A DNA stretch of 64,000 bases from Pseudomonas sp. CBZ-4 (GTDB lineage Bacteria; Pseudomonadota; Gammaproteobacteria; Pseudomonadales; Pseudomonadaceae): the NCBI RefSeq assembly GCF_000346755.1, contig NZ_ANNV01000152.1:1-64000 (forward strand), given 5' to 3'. The position numbers and the translations under genes are program-made. This document shows positions 52,805 to 60,873 of this stretch, piece after piece (within the stretch, counting starts at the first letter, position 1; the number at the start of each line of letters is the position of its first letter). Under the pieces are notes generated by a model that made no database searches, was not told where the DNA came from, and worked only from the letters and a program-made list of their open reading frames with translations.

Positions 52805-53719
52805 TTGACCGAGTCCATCCGCAACCCGCTGACCCTCTACCTCACTCGCCTGGCGCCCTCCAGCCAGTTGACCATGCGCTACGTACTGCAGGATGCTGCC
52901 GACCGCCTGGGCTTCGAGGACATCAACCTCGAAGAAATCGACTGGCACCTGCTCCAGCCCGAACACGTGATCGCCCTGGTCGCCGCCCTGCGCGAGGACG
53001 GCTATGCGCCGAACACCTCATCGCTGTATGTCAACGCCGTGCGCGGGGTGATGAATGAAGCCTGGCGCCTCAGCCTGATCAGCCAGGAACACCTGCTGCG
53101 CATGCGCACGGTCAAGGCCGCGCCGGGCACACGCCTGAGCCAGGGCCGCAACCTGCGTCGCACCTTGATCCGCGAAATGATGGACGTCTGCGCCGCCGAC
53201 CCACGCCCCCAGGGCCTGCGCGATGCCGCGGTGATCGGCATCCTGTACGGCTCGGGCATGCGCAAATCGGAGTCGGTCAACCTCGACCTGGCGCAGATCA
53301 ACTTCGAAGAACGCAGCTTGCGGGTGATCGGCAAAGGCAACAAAGAGTTGATCAAATACGCCCCGGCCTGGGCCTTTGCCAAGTTACAGGCCTGGCTGGA
53401 TTTTCGCCGCGAACACCTCAAGGAAGGCGAGCAGGACGACAGCTTCCTGTTCAACCGCATTCGCCGTGGCAGCCACATCACCCGCGAGCGCATTACCAAG
53501 CATGCGATCTACTACATCGCCCGCCAGCGCGGTGAACAGGTGGGGGTGAAGATCATGCCCCATGACTTCCGCCGCTCGTTTATCACGCGGGTGATTGAAG
53601 AACATGACCTGTCGATTGCGCAGAAACTGGCGCACCACACCAATATCCAGACCACGGCGAGCTATGACGTGCGCGAGGACAATGAGCGGCGGCGGGCGGT
53701 GGATCGGTTTGATTTGTAA
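52805..53719 (+). CDS. Stand-alone tyrosine recombinase
   Basis: A 304-aa phage-integrase-family recombinase with all catalytic residues visible: Arg153 (YGSGMRKSE), Lys177/Lys180 region (GKGNK), His253 and Arg256 (PHDFRRSF), His278 (LAHHTN) and Tyr287 (TASYD). The N-terminal 100 residues form a SAM-like core-binding domain. The start is TTG at 52805, with AAAGG about 11 bases upstream; no ATG start is available before the core. No phage or integron genes surround it, so it is not part of an obvious prophage. Substrate site unknown. Confidence 0.9.
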   Translation: MTESIRNPLTLYLTRLAPSSQLTMRYVLQDAADRLGFEDINLEEIDWHLLQPEHVIALVAALREDGYAPNTSSLYVNAVRGVMNEAWRLSLISQEHLLRMRTVKAAPGTRLSQGRNLRRTLIREMMDVCAADPRPQGLRDAAVIGILYGSGMRKSESVNLDLAQINFEERSLRVIGKGNKELIKYAPAWAFAKLQAWLDFRREHLKEGEQDDSFLFNRIRRGSHITRERITKHAIYYIARQRGEQVGVKIMPHDFRRSFITRVIEEHDLSIAQKLAHHTNIQTTASYDVREDNERRRAVDRFDL

Positions 53720-53770
53720 GTACTGCAATTCTGATGAACGAATGAAGAACTAAATGTGGGCGCTGGCTTT

Positions 53771-53856
53771 TGTGGGAGCTGGCTTGCCTGCGATGCAGAC
53801 ACCTCGGTATGTCAGTGAACCGAGGCGATGCTATCGCAGGCAAGCCAGCTCCCACA
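53771..53856. repeat. REPIN: paired inverted REP elements
   Basis: TGTGGGAGCTGGCTTGCCTG at the left and the matching GGCAAGCCAGCTCCCACA at the right, with inner ACCTCGGT and ACCGAGGC. It is nearly identical to the copy at 38317-38405. It lies between the convergent recombinase and MFS genes; a partial GTGGGCGCTGGC arm sits just before it. Confidence 0.92.
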
Positions 53857-53871
53857 GGGATGTGTGCATCT

Positions 53872-55080
53872 TCAGGAGGAGGGCGGCGCACTTGCCAGAT
53901 GCGCCGGCAAACGACGCAACGTCCACAGCGTGGTGAGCATCGCCGCTACCGCACACAGCGCGATGCCAATCAACATCGGCGCCGGCGTATGGTCAGCGAA
54001 CACACCGACGACCGTCATCGACACCGCCGCCACGATCATCTGGATCGCCCCCAGCAACGCCGACGCCGAACCCGCCACCGCGCCATGATCCTCCAGGGAC
54101 AACACCCCGGCTGCTGGCAGCAATAGGCCGAGGAACCCGAAACCTATAAACAGCAGCGTCATCATCAGGCCCAGGCTATCGATCCACGCGGTGGTGATTG
54201 CCAGTGCGGCCAGGAACACCGTCACCGCAATCACCGACCCGCGAATCAACGGTGCCAACCCAAAGCGCGCACTGAGGCGTGCAGTCAGTTGGCTCATGGC
54301 AAAGAACGATGCCGCGTTCAGGGCAAAGCACAGGCTGAATTGCGTGGGCGTCAGGCCGAAATATTCGATATACACAAACGGCGCGCTACCGATAAACACA
54401 AAGAACGTGGCCAGCCCGAAGCCGCTGACCACCGCCAGGCCGGTAAACACCGGATCACGCAGCAGCGCGCCGTAGCTGCCAAACGCATTGCCCAGGTTTT
54501 TCCCCAGGCGCCGCTCGGCGGGATGGGTTTCGGGCAGTTGCACGACGGTCATCACCAGGCACGCCACGGCCACCACGGCGAGTACGGCAAACACTTCGCG
54601 CCAGCTCCAGATCGAAATCACCAGGCTGCCGGCCAATGGCGCCAGAATCGGCGACACACTCATCACCAGCATCAGCAACGCCATCAGACGCGCGGCTTCG
54701 TGGCCGGTGTACAGGTCGCGCACAATCGCCCGGGGAATCACCATCCCGGCACAGGCGCCAAACGCTTGTACGGCGCGAAAGCCGATCAGCACTTCGATGG
54801 TCGGCGCCAACGCGCAGCCCACGCTGCCTATCGCAAAGATCACCAGCCCGGCATAAATGGGTGGCTTGCGCCCGAACACATCACTGATCGGCCCGTAGAA
54901 CAGCTGGCACACGCCAATGATCATGAAGAACACCGTCAGGCTCATCTGCACCGCTGCAGGCGAGGCGTGCAGGCTGGCGCCGAGGGTGGGCAGGGCAGGC
55001 AGGTAGATGTCGATGGCGAAGGGGCCGACAGCCGTGATCAAGCCCAGTAACAGGGCGAGGTGGGCGATGCTTCGAGACAT
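53872..55080 (-). CDS. Bcr/CflA-family MFS drug efflux transporter
   Basis: A 402-aa inner-membrane transporter with twelve predicted membrane segments. The beginning PFAIDIYLPALPTLGASL and motif A GPISDVFGRKP are typical of the Bcr/CflA (DHA1) subfamily, which exports bicyclomycin, sulfonamides or chloramphenicol by proton antiport. ATG 55080 has GGA upstream; TTG 55101 is a weaker alternative. Its end is 15 bases from the REPIN. Confidence 0.92.
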   Translation of the reverse strand: MSRSIAHLALLLGLITAVGPFAIDIYLPALPTLGASLHASPAAVQMSLTVFFMIIGVCQLFYGPISDVFGRKPPIYAGLVIFAIGSVGCALAPTIEVLIGFRAVQAFGACAGMVIPRAIVRDLYTGHEAARLMALLMLVMSVSPILAPLAGSLVISIWSWREVFAVLAVVAVACLVMTVVQLPETHPAERRLGKNLGNAFGSYGALLRDPVFTGLAVVSGFGLATFFVFIGSAPFVYIEYFGLTPTQFSLCFALNAASFFAMSQLTARLSARFGLAPLIRGSVIAVTVFLAALAITTAWIDSLGLMMTLLFIGFGFLGLLLPAAGVLSLEDHGAVAGSASALLGAIQMIVAAVSMTVVGVFADHTPAPMLIGIALCAVAAMLTTLWTLRRLPAHLASAPPSS

Positions 55081-55220
55081 GGGCAGTTCCGCGTGGAGCA
55101 AGGGGCGGTCAGCTTAAGGGATTCGTGCACATCCGCAAACTTGGGCTTCAATAACAGACAGTTGCTGCCGATAACGGTACAGGCGCAGCCCAACTGGCAG
55201 CCAGGCATGGGGATACCAGC

Positions 55221-56834
55221 ATGACGATCAAACTTCGCTTGATGCTATTGATTGCCACCGGGTTGGTCACGGCGCTGATCATGAGCCTGGCCAGTTACGT
55301 GGGAAACACGCGGATGGGCCACGCCGTGCAAGACAACGAAGTGAGCATGACCGTACTGCGCAACCACATGGAAGCCGACATGATGCACGACGCCCTGCGT
55401 GCCGATGTGTTGTCGGCCATGTTGGTCGGGCTGGGCAAAAGCACCAGCACAACAGCTGAAGTCAACAGCGCCTTGCAGGAACACGCCGAGCACTTTCGCG
55501 AGGTTTTGGCGGACAACCTCAAGTTGCCGCTCGACGATACGCTCAAGACAAACCTGGAAAAAATCAAACCCAGCCTCGAGACCTACATCAGCACTGGCGA
55601 GCGCATTGTTGCCCTGGCCCTGAATGATCCCGAGGCCGCCCGCGAACAATTGACGACCTTTAACAGCGCCTTCAGCCAGCTTGAAGATCAAATGGCGAGC
55701 CTCAGCGAACTGATCGAACGCAACACCCAGCAGACCAGCGCGGGCACACGGCAGACCATTGCCAACGCCAACTTCACCTTGGGCGCGGTATTGATCGCCA
55801 GCCTGTTGTTGCTGCTGGCGCAAGGCCGCTGGGTCATTCTGAGCATCATGGGCCCGTTGCAGACAGCCAGTCGCATTGCCGCCAGCATCGCCCGTGGCAA
55901 TTTGAGCGAACCGATTGTCGAGCCCGCGCGCAAGGACGAAGCCAGTGCGCTGATCCGCAGCCTCGCCACCATGCAGCGCGACTTGCGCGGCATGATCGAA
56001 GTGGTGCGCAGCAACGCCCATGGCGTCAATGGCAAGAGCGAGCAACTGAGCCATGGCTGCCATGAAGTGGCCGGCAGCAGCCAGCAACAAAGCGCGGCCG
56101 CGAGCACCATGGCCGCAGCGGCCAGCGAAATGACCGCCAGCATCGAAGAAATCACCCGCCATGCCGGCCGCGCACTGGCGATGGCCAACCAGGCTGAAAC
56201 CCTGGCCAAGGACGGTGGCCGGGTGATCCACCAGGTCGTCAGTGACATGGATGGCATCGCCCGCTCGGCGCAGCAGTCGGCCCAGGTTATCCGCACGCTG
56301 GACAAGGAGTCGGAGGCGATCTTCAGCATCATCCAGGTGATCAAAGGCATCGCCGACCAAACCAATCTACTGGCCCTGAACGCCGCAATCGAGGCCGCCC
56401 GCGCCGGTGAACAAGGGCGCGGCTTTGCCGTGGTCGCCGACGAGGTCCGCAGCCTGGCCGGGCGCACCAGCGCATCGACCCAGGAAATCGCCAGCATGGT
56501 CGGGCGCATCCAGCAAAACACCCGGGAAGCGGTGACCAGCATGGAGGAGGGCGTGGCTCAAGTGGACAAAGGCATGGCCGTGACCGCCGAAGTCGAACGG
56601 GCGATCCGCGAGATCCTGCAAGCCACGTTGAACACCACGGAATTGGTGAACGACATCTCCCGCACGATTGGCGAGCAGAGCCTGGCCAGCAATGAGATTG
56701 CGCACCAGGTGGAGATGATTGCGGGCATGTCGGAGAGTAACAGCCGGGTGATTGCAGCGACGGCGTCGACGACGGATGAATTGTCGTCGTTGGCGGGGGA
56801 GCTTTCGCAGTCGGTGGATCGGTTTCGTTTGTAG
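55221..56834 (+). CDS. Methyl-accepting chemotaxis protein
   Basis: A 537-aa transmembrane chemoreceptor. TM1 (about 6-28) is followed by a helical periplasmic sensor domain of about 160 residues (four-helix-bundle type), TM2 (about 188-210), HAMP (to about 265) and the cytoplasmic signalling domain. The hairpin tip EQGRGFAVVADEVRSLAGRT is intact. There is no C-terminal pentapeptide for CheR docking. The ligand is unknown; the small bundle sensor suits a small organic acid or amino acid. Confidence 0.94.
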   Translation: MTIKLRLMLLIATGLVTALIMSLASYVGNTRMGHAVQDNEVSMTVLRNHMEADMMHDALRADVLSAMLVGLGKSTSTTAEVNSALQEHAEHFREVLADNLKLPLDDTLKTNLEKIKPSLETYISTGERIVALALNDPEAAREQLTTFNSAFSQLEDQMASLSELIERNTQQTSAGTRQTIANANFTLGAVLIASLLLLLAQGRWVILSIMGPLQTASRIAASIARGNLSEPIVEPARKDEASALIRSLATMQRDLRGMIEVVRSNAHGVNGKSEQLSHGCHEVAGSSQQQSAAASTMAAAASEMTASIEEITRHAGRALAMANQAETLAKDGGRVIHQVVSDMDGIARSAQQSAQVIRTLDKESEAIFSIIQVIKGIADQTNLLALNAAIEAARAGEQGRGFAVVADEVRSLAGRTSASTQEIASMVGRIQQNTREAVTSMEEGVAQVDKGMAVTAEVERAIREILQATLNTTELVNDISRTIGEQSLASNEIAHQVEMIAGMSESNSRVIAATASTTDELSSLAGELSQSVDRFRL

Positions 56835-56849
56835 GTTGGGGCTTAACAT

Positions 56850-56883
56850 ATAACTAAACTAAATGACTATTTAGTTTAGTTAT
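56850..56883. terminator. Perfect 15-bp AT-rich inverted repeat between convergent genes
   Basis: ATAACTAAACTAAAT at 56850-56864 pairs with ATTTAGTTTAGTTAT at 56869-56883 around a GACT loop. It lies 15 bases after the MCP stop and 28 bases from the convergent lipoprotein stop. It is a good bidirectional hairpin, yet only three of fifteen pairs are G-C or C-G, unusual for a terminator in this genome. Confidence 0.55.
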
Positions 56884-56911
56884 AATTATATTGAATATCA
56901 GAGCAGGCAGG

Positions 56912-57403
56912 TCAGGGCGCTTTCTTGTCCCTGTCACCGAGGCTGAACAGGCGTTTGTTGACGGAATAACCGGCCACACGCCATTGGCCGTCATCCTCGC
57001 GAAGCACCACTTTTTCTGTTGCGGGCCCGCCGCTGAACGTGGTGACACACTCAACCACCGCATAACTGCCAGCCGGTGCATCTGGCATCTGGGTAGTGAA
57101 ACCGATCTGTGCGGAATTACGCTCCACAAACGTACCGAGCCCAACACGCATGGCCTTGATCCCATTAGTCCAGACCGTCTCGGAAGTCGTCGCCTTGAGC
57201 AGAGGACTGGCAACCGGCCAAGTCTGATCGACACTGCCTGAATCGAGCAGCCGTAAAAACTCGACCGTAGCGTTGAACACATCGCGCTGTTGTTGTTCGG
57301 TGGCCGGTTCGGACGCAATGACCTTGGGTGGGTTCTTGTTGAAGCTGACATCACAGCCCGACAACAGCAGCGAAGATAAAAGCACAGCGGCGAGTTGCTT
57401 CAT
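56912..57403 (-). CDS. DUF4019-type lipoprotein
   Basis: A 163-aa lipoprotein: signal peptide with lipobox LLLSGC, then a soluble domain around RDVFNATVEFLRLLDSG, W-P-V-A-SPLLKATTSETVW and YAVVECVTTFSGGP...EKVVLREDDGQWRVAGYSV. This fits the DUF4019 family of periplasmic proteins of unknown function. ATG 57403 was chosen because GAGG is 7 bases upstream and the lipobox then falls at the right distance; the longer reading to 57547 was rejected. Confidence 0.85.
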   Translation of the reverse strand: MKQLAAVLLSSLLLSGCDVSFNKNPPKVIASEPATEQQQRDVFNATVEFLRLLDSGSVDQTWPVASPLLKATTSETVWTNGIKAMRVGLGTFVERNSAQIGFTTQMPDAPAGSYAVVECVTTFSGGPATEKVVLREDDGQWRVAGYSVNKRLFSLGDRDKKAP

Positions 57404-57699
57404 GCAAAGCCTCATGAGGTGATGGCGTCCGTGAAGCGAGTAAAGATGAGGATTGCGGGGGTTGCCATTGGTAGAGGGAAAATAGGCTCTGCGAGATTTG
57501 AAATCTGGCCTGCCACGACCCTGATGGGCGTATATGGTATTACGCATAATGTATATTATGTTAAATGTAGTATCTACTATTTACACAGCCGACCGTCCAG
57601 TGTGACTATCGCTTAGGAGACATTTGCATAAAATCCCATTTCCAGAAAATTCAATACTTTGATTGCCAATGCTAGTCTTCTCTCACGTTGCCCTGTCAC
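57404..57699. other. Intergenic region at the left edge of the AT-rich island, with a small palindrome
   Basis: No convincing gene is seen in these 296 bases. Base composition turns AT-rich here. A perfect dyad CATAAT-GTAT-ATTATG lies at 57545-57560 within an AT-rich stretch that could hold the lipoprotein promoter or an operator. Confidence 0.6.
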
Positions 57700-58152
57700 C
57701 TAACACTCAGACGGCACCAGGTCACTCAGAAATCCATGAAAGCATTCATTCAGCGTGATAGCGCATTGTGAAAACTCATCTGCAGTATTTCTGATCTTGT
57801 CCACCGTCCAGAGCTCGCCAGCCCTAAAAAGCTTGGACAAGCCATCAGCAGCGTCCATACCGGGCCTCCCATGCACGAGGCCATTGCGTTGATCGACTAG
57901 CTCATCAAACCGCAAAGCTGCATTGAGCAACTTGGTTTGGTCTTCACTATCGCTCAACGACCCTGCCAGCGTAATGAAGCGCTTTGCAATGGTACCTGCG
58001 GTCTTTGGGTTTAAGGCTGCTAACGCACCAGGCTTGATACGCTCACAGATCAAGACGGCGTTCCACTCTAGTATGCTGAACGTGTAGACAGCCTCGCCCA
58101 GTGCTTGGGAATAATGCGGATCCAAAGGTTGTCGTAGTCGTGCATTTTCCAT
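57700..58152 (-). CDS. Helical protein with HEPN-like RNxxxH motif
   Basis: A 150-aa all-helical protein, not recognised as a named family. RNGLVHGRPG (Arg89, Asn90, His94) matches the R-N-xxx-H motif of HEPN ribonucleases and related non-catalytic HEPN folds, and AVYTFSILEWNAV resembles the first HEPN helix. ATG 58152 has GAGG 5 bases upstream; the longer reading to 58182 was rejected. It is the first gene of the AT-rich island. RNase activity or a toxin role is a guess from the motif. Confidence 0.65.
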   Translation of the reverse strand: MENARLRQPLDPHYSQALGEAVYTFSILEWNAVLICERIKPGALAALNPKTAGTIAKRFITLAGSLSDSEDQTKLLNAALRFDELVDQRNGLVHGRPGMDAADGLSKLFRAGELWTVDKIRNTADEFSQCAITLNECFHGFLSDLVPSEC

Positions 58153-58295
58153 ATTCGCCTCATGCGCCACTGGCACCATCAAGAAGACATCGCTTGCCCG
58201 GAACTCTGGTGCGGACCGAGTATCTGTGCAGCTGCCACGTCTTCTATGGTAATCAGCAACGGGTAACTTTCGAGTTTGATTGACGAGAAGGAATA

Positions 58296-59384
58296 TTAGT
58301 AAATTCGCGCAAGCGAATCAGACTCATACTTTTTCCAGTGAACCTCGTTAAAGTCATATGGATTATTAAGGAATCGCTGGATCAAGCCATAGTCTGTAGG
58401 TTCAAAATCTTCCTCCAAAATAATCCAAAGCACATGCCTTGCGGTTTGTATTGCCATCCGCTTCTGTTGATTGCTAATTAATAAGCGCCCTATTAGCCCT
58501 TTTAATATTTTTGCTTTACTTCCTGCATGAGAGTCTACACACATAAGCCTCCAGCTTACTTCAGACTCAATCCGTCTCATCGACTCAGCAAATTGACCAA
58601 TATTATCAAACGAGAACAAATCCTCACCGGTCACAAGCTTAAATAACAACAACCCCATAGCCCACGAGTCGTATTTGCGAACCTCCAGCCCCCAGCTTTT
58701 CCAATCTACAAACGTCTCAGGAGGGAGATTGTAAAAAGAGTTCGTGATCTCACGCCCTGTCCCGTTGCGAATAGTCACCATGTCGGAACTAGGCTCTTCA
58801 TAGCCATAATCCGAAGTGCTACAGGACTGCCCCCAATCACAGATTATTGCTTTATAATCTGGACAAGACGTCGTCAAATCAACTGCTTCATCCAGCAGTA
58901 TCACATTGCCCGGGTGGAGATCACGGTGCGTTGTATATACGCCATAGTATTCAGACGCGCCAAACACCCGGTATGCGATTAAAAGCCTATCCGATATCGT
59001 GCTTTGCTTCCAATGCAGGTCAATCCAATCCGACAGCAGCGTACCATGTATTCTCTCTGTAATAAGATACATTACTCGTCCACCCAAAACTTCACCATGG
59101 GAGATATATTCTGGGGTCTTTTTTATTAGCTGATTCCATCCCGCTCGCCCTTTAAGAAAGGTGGCCTCGTTACGAAATCTAGCTTTTTCTAATTCAGATC
59201 TTGGGAAAACTATCAGTTTTATGAAGACCTCCCTGCCCGTCTCCTCATCAATACCAAAAAAAGCTGTAGAGCTCTTGCCACCCGAAACTTCTTCTAGGAG
59301 CCTGTACCTTCCTTCAAATAGCTGCAGGCCAAATTTTACGAAAAAATCATTTATATTTACATCGCTCTCTGATTTCGCTATCAT
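58296..59384 (-). CDS. Hanks-type serine/threonine protein kinase
   Basis: A 362-aa soluble kinase. The Gly-rich loop VSGGKSSTAFFG, ATP-binding Lys56 (VFIKLIV), catalytic Asp155 in THRDLHPGNV with Asn160, and metal Asp183 in CDWG (instead of DFG) are present, and the activation segment ends at PPETF. It should be active. No membrane segment or sensor domain is visible. GC content is well below that of the core genes, suggesting transfer. It is divergent from the gene at 59411, with only 26 bases between the two starts. Its substrate is unknown. Confidence 0.85.
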   Translation of the reverse strand: MIAKSESDVNINDFFVKFGLQLFEGRYRLLEEVSGGKSSTAFFGIDEETGREVFIKLIVFPRSELEKARFRNEATFLKGRAGWNQLIKKTPEYISHGEVLGGRVMYLITERIHGTLLSDWIDLHWKQSTISDRLLIAYRVFGASEYYGVYTTHRDLHPGNVILLDEAVDLTTSCPDYKAIICDWGQSCSTSDYGYEEPSSDMVTIRNGTGREITNSFYNLPPETFVDWKSWGLEVRKYDSWAMGLLLFKLVTGEDLFSFDNIGQFAESMRRIESEVSWRLMCVDSHAGSKAKILKGLIGRLLISNQQKRMAIQTARHVLWIILEEDFEPTDYGLIQRFLNNPYDFNEVHWKKYESDSLARIY

Positions 59385-59410
59385 ATTTCACATTTTTATT
59401 TGGGTGCATA

Positions 59411-59848
59411 ATGCCAACACTATTCCGCGGCTTTTCCCAACGACTCGCCACACCAGAACAAAGCAATATTTTTTACCACATTCCTCGAGCCCCGAGAAAT
59501 ACTGATTTGAGAATTCACAGAATCGCTGATGCGTGGTTTTTTGAGGCTTTCGGGGTGCGCGCAAGGAGCAGTGCATTGATCTGCTCAACAGATTTTAGCC
59601 AAGCAAATTCTTATGGAGCTACCTATCGAATCTATCCTGACGCACCCGCCGTGATGATCTATAGCTCCTCGGTAAAGGACTTTCATGAGCTTGAAAGAGA
59701 CTTAGGTGAGCATAATGAATCAAACATCATAAAATGGTTAACTCAAAAAAATTTCAAAATGGTAAGCAGTAGCGAAGAAATTGACTCTAAGCTCTTGGGT
59801 GAAGTTATGGTGATTTGCGAAACTTATAAGGCACTGCCTCGCACCTAG
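59411..59848 (+). CDS. Small protein of unknown function, faintly ADP-ribosyltransferase-like
   Basis: A 145-aa soluble protein, not recognised. The order LFRG (Arg6), ALICSTD (Ser59, Thr60) and LGEVM (Glu131), spaced over about 125 residues, recalls the R-S-E layout of ADP-ribosyltransferase folds, but the match is too weak to assign. It is AT-rich and divergent from the kinase gene; with so short a gap the two promoters must overlap or lie in each other's coding region. Possibly a kinase target or partner. Confidence 0.6.
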   Translation: MPTLFRGFSQRLATPEQSNIFYHIPRAPRNTDLRIHRIADAWFFEAFGVRARSSALICSTDFSQANSYGATYRIYPDAPAVMIYSSSVKDFHELERDLGEHNESNIIKWLTQKNFKMVSSSEEIDSKLLGEVMVICETYKALPRT

Positions 59849-60082
59849 CCTTTTCTCGCTCGATACTAGGAAATCTGTTACCAAAGGGTGTCCATCGGCT
59901 GTCTCGAGCTACTTTAGCGGATTCTGACAAGCAGCCTCCACGTATCTGTTAATACATAAATTATCTCGTAGACACTCGTTAACTCCCTACGCCGCAGCCT
60001 TCGGCAACCCAGCCTTCCACACCCACTCTGTCACGAGCCTTTTACGTTGAGGTAAACGGCCCGTCCGTGGGGGCCATAAGAC
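59849..60082. other. Intergenic gap with a possible gene remnant
   Basis: On the minus strand, 60079 down to 59987 reads an open stretch ending VTEWVWKAGLPKAAA-stop, preceded by LPQRKRL. It has no start codon or ribosome site of its own and looks like the 3' end of a lost gene. The source family was not recognised. Confidence 0.35.
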
Positions 60083-60556
60083 TTAATCCTTCATCGTTAG
60101 ACGCATCCTGTAATCCCGCCTCCGGATTGCGAATAGCTCTGCCTTAAGAAGCTCCGCACAAGTCAGAATTTCCGTGGCCTGTGAGTTGCCTGCGATCCGA
60201 GAACCAGGAAAGCTACCACCCGTGCAAGCACGCCCGAACGTTACCAAAGCCTGATTTACTGCATTCGTATCATAACCTGGATAGTCTCTTTCCATTGATC
60301 CCACAAGGGTTGAAAGCCGGGCTTTTAGTCCGATAATGTATGTCGGACTTACTTTCAAACCATCACTCGGCTCTATGCCCTCCCACCACATGCAAGAGCA
60401 CTCGGCAAAATGGTCAATCAAAGAGAAAGCTTGCTCCAATCTTTTGGAGTAGTCGGCTGAAAACGCTGTCCATTTCGACCGAATCGAAGTTATCCAGGCT
60501 CCAAAGAGCCCACCGACAAGTGCAACTACAACTGCTTTTATCAACTCATTCATCAT
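60083..60556 (-). CDS. Small protein with N-terminal membrane anchor, third gene of GHKL-STAS operon
   Basis: A 157-aa protein with one N-terminal membrane helix (about residues 5-24, AVVVALVGGLFGAWITSI). A cytoplasmic helical region with WWEGIEPSDG and a Cys-containing segment follows. Not recognised. ATG 60556 overlaps the stop of the STAS-like gene as ATGA, so it belongs to the same operon. It may anchor or read out the upstream ATPase/STAS pair at the membrane. Confidence 0.7.
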   Translation of the reverse strand: MMNELIKAVVVALVGGLFGAWITSIRSKWTAFSADYSKRLEQAFSLIDHFAECSCMWWEGIEPSDGLKVSPTYIIGLKARLSTLVGSMERDYPGYDTNAVNQALVTFGRACTGGSFPGSRIAGNSQATEILTCAELLKAELFAIRRRDYRMRLTMKD

Positions 60557-60873
60557 CTGGTCTTTTCTGAGCGTTCTATAAGATCCCATATTTCATATTC
60601 AATTAACTTGTCTTTCACGTCAATTGACAGCCTTTCTCGTAGCTCATTTGTGGTGAAGCCATGCTCTCTGACCAACCCCCCAAATACTTCCTCTGTCCAT
60701 GATGTAGGGAATCCAATAACGCCATTTAGATCAAGAACAATTAATTGATGTTGCTCCAAAGCAGGAATTAAGTGATCGCATCGAAATTCCTCTGCACTAT
60801 TGCCACCATCTTTTCTGTACCTGCTAAAGGGGTATTTGGTGTAGTCGAGCAATTTCAGTATGAAAAAATTCAT
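60553..60873 (-). CDS. STAS-like (DUF4325-type) protein
   Basis: A 106-aa protein. The segments YPFSRYRKDGGNSAEEFR, IVLDLNGVIGFPTSW and EEVFGGLV match the STAS-like DUF4325 family, which is usually encoded beside GHKL ATPases, as here. By analogy with SpoIIAA/SpoIIAB it may be the partner whose state is switched by the ATPase. ATG 60873 overlaps the ATPase stop as ATGA, with GGTGG upstream. Confidence 0.8.
   Translation of the reverse strand: MNFFILKLLDYTKYPFSRYRKDGGNSAEEFRCDHLIPALEQHQLIVLDLNGVIGFPTSWTEEVFGGLVREHGFTTNELRERLSIDVKDKLIEYEIWDLIERSEKTR

Noticed and set aside
52697..53870. Prophage or integron around the tyrosine recombinase
   Set aside because: No phage structural genes, gene cassettes, tRNA target or duplicated att sites are visible beside it; neighbours are ordinary chromosomal genes.
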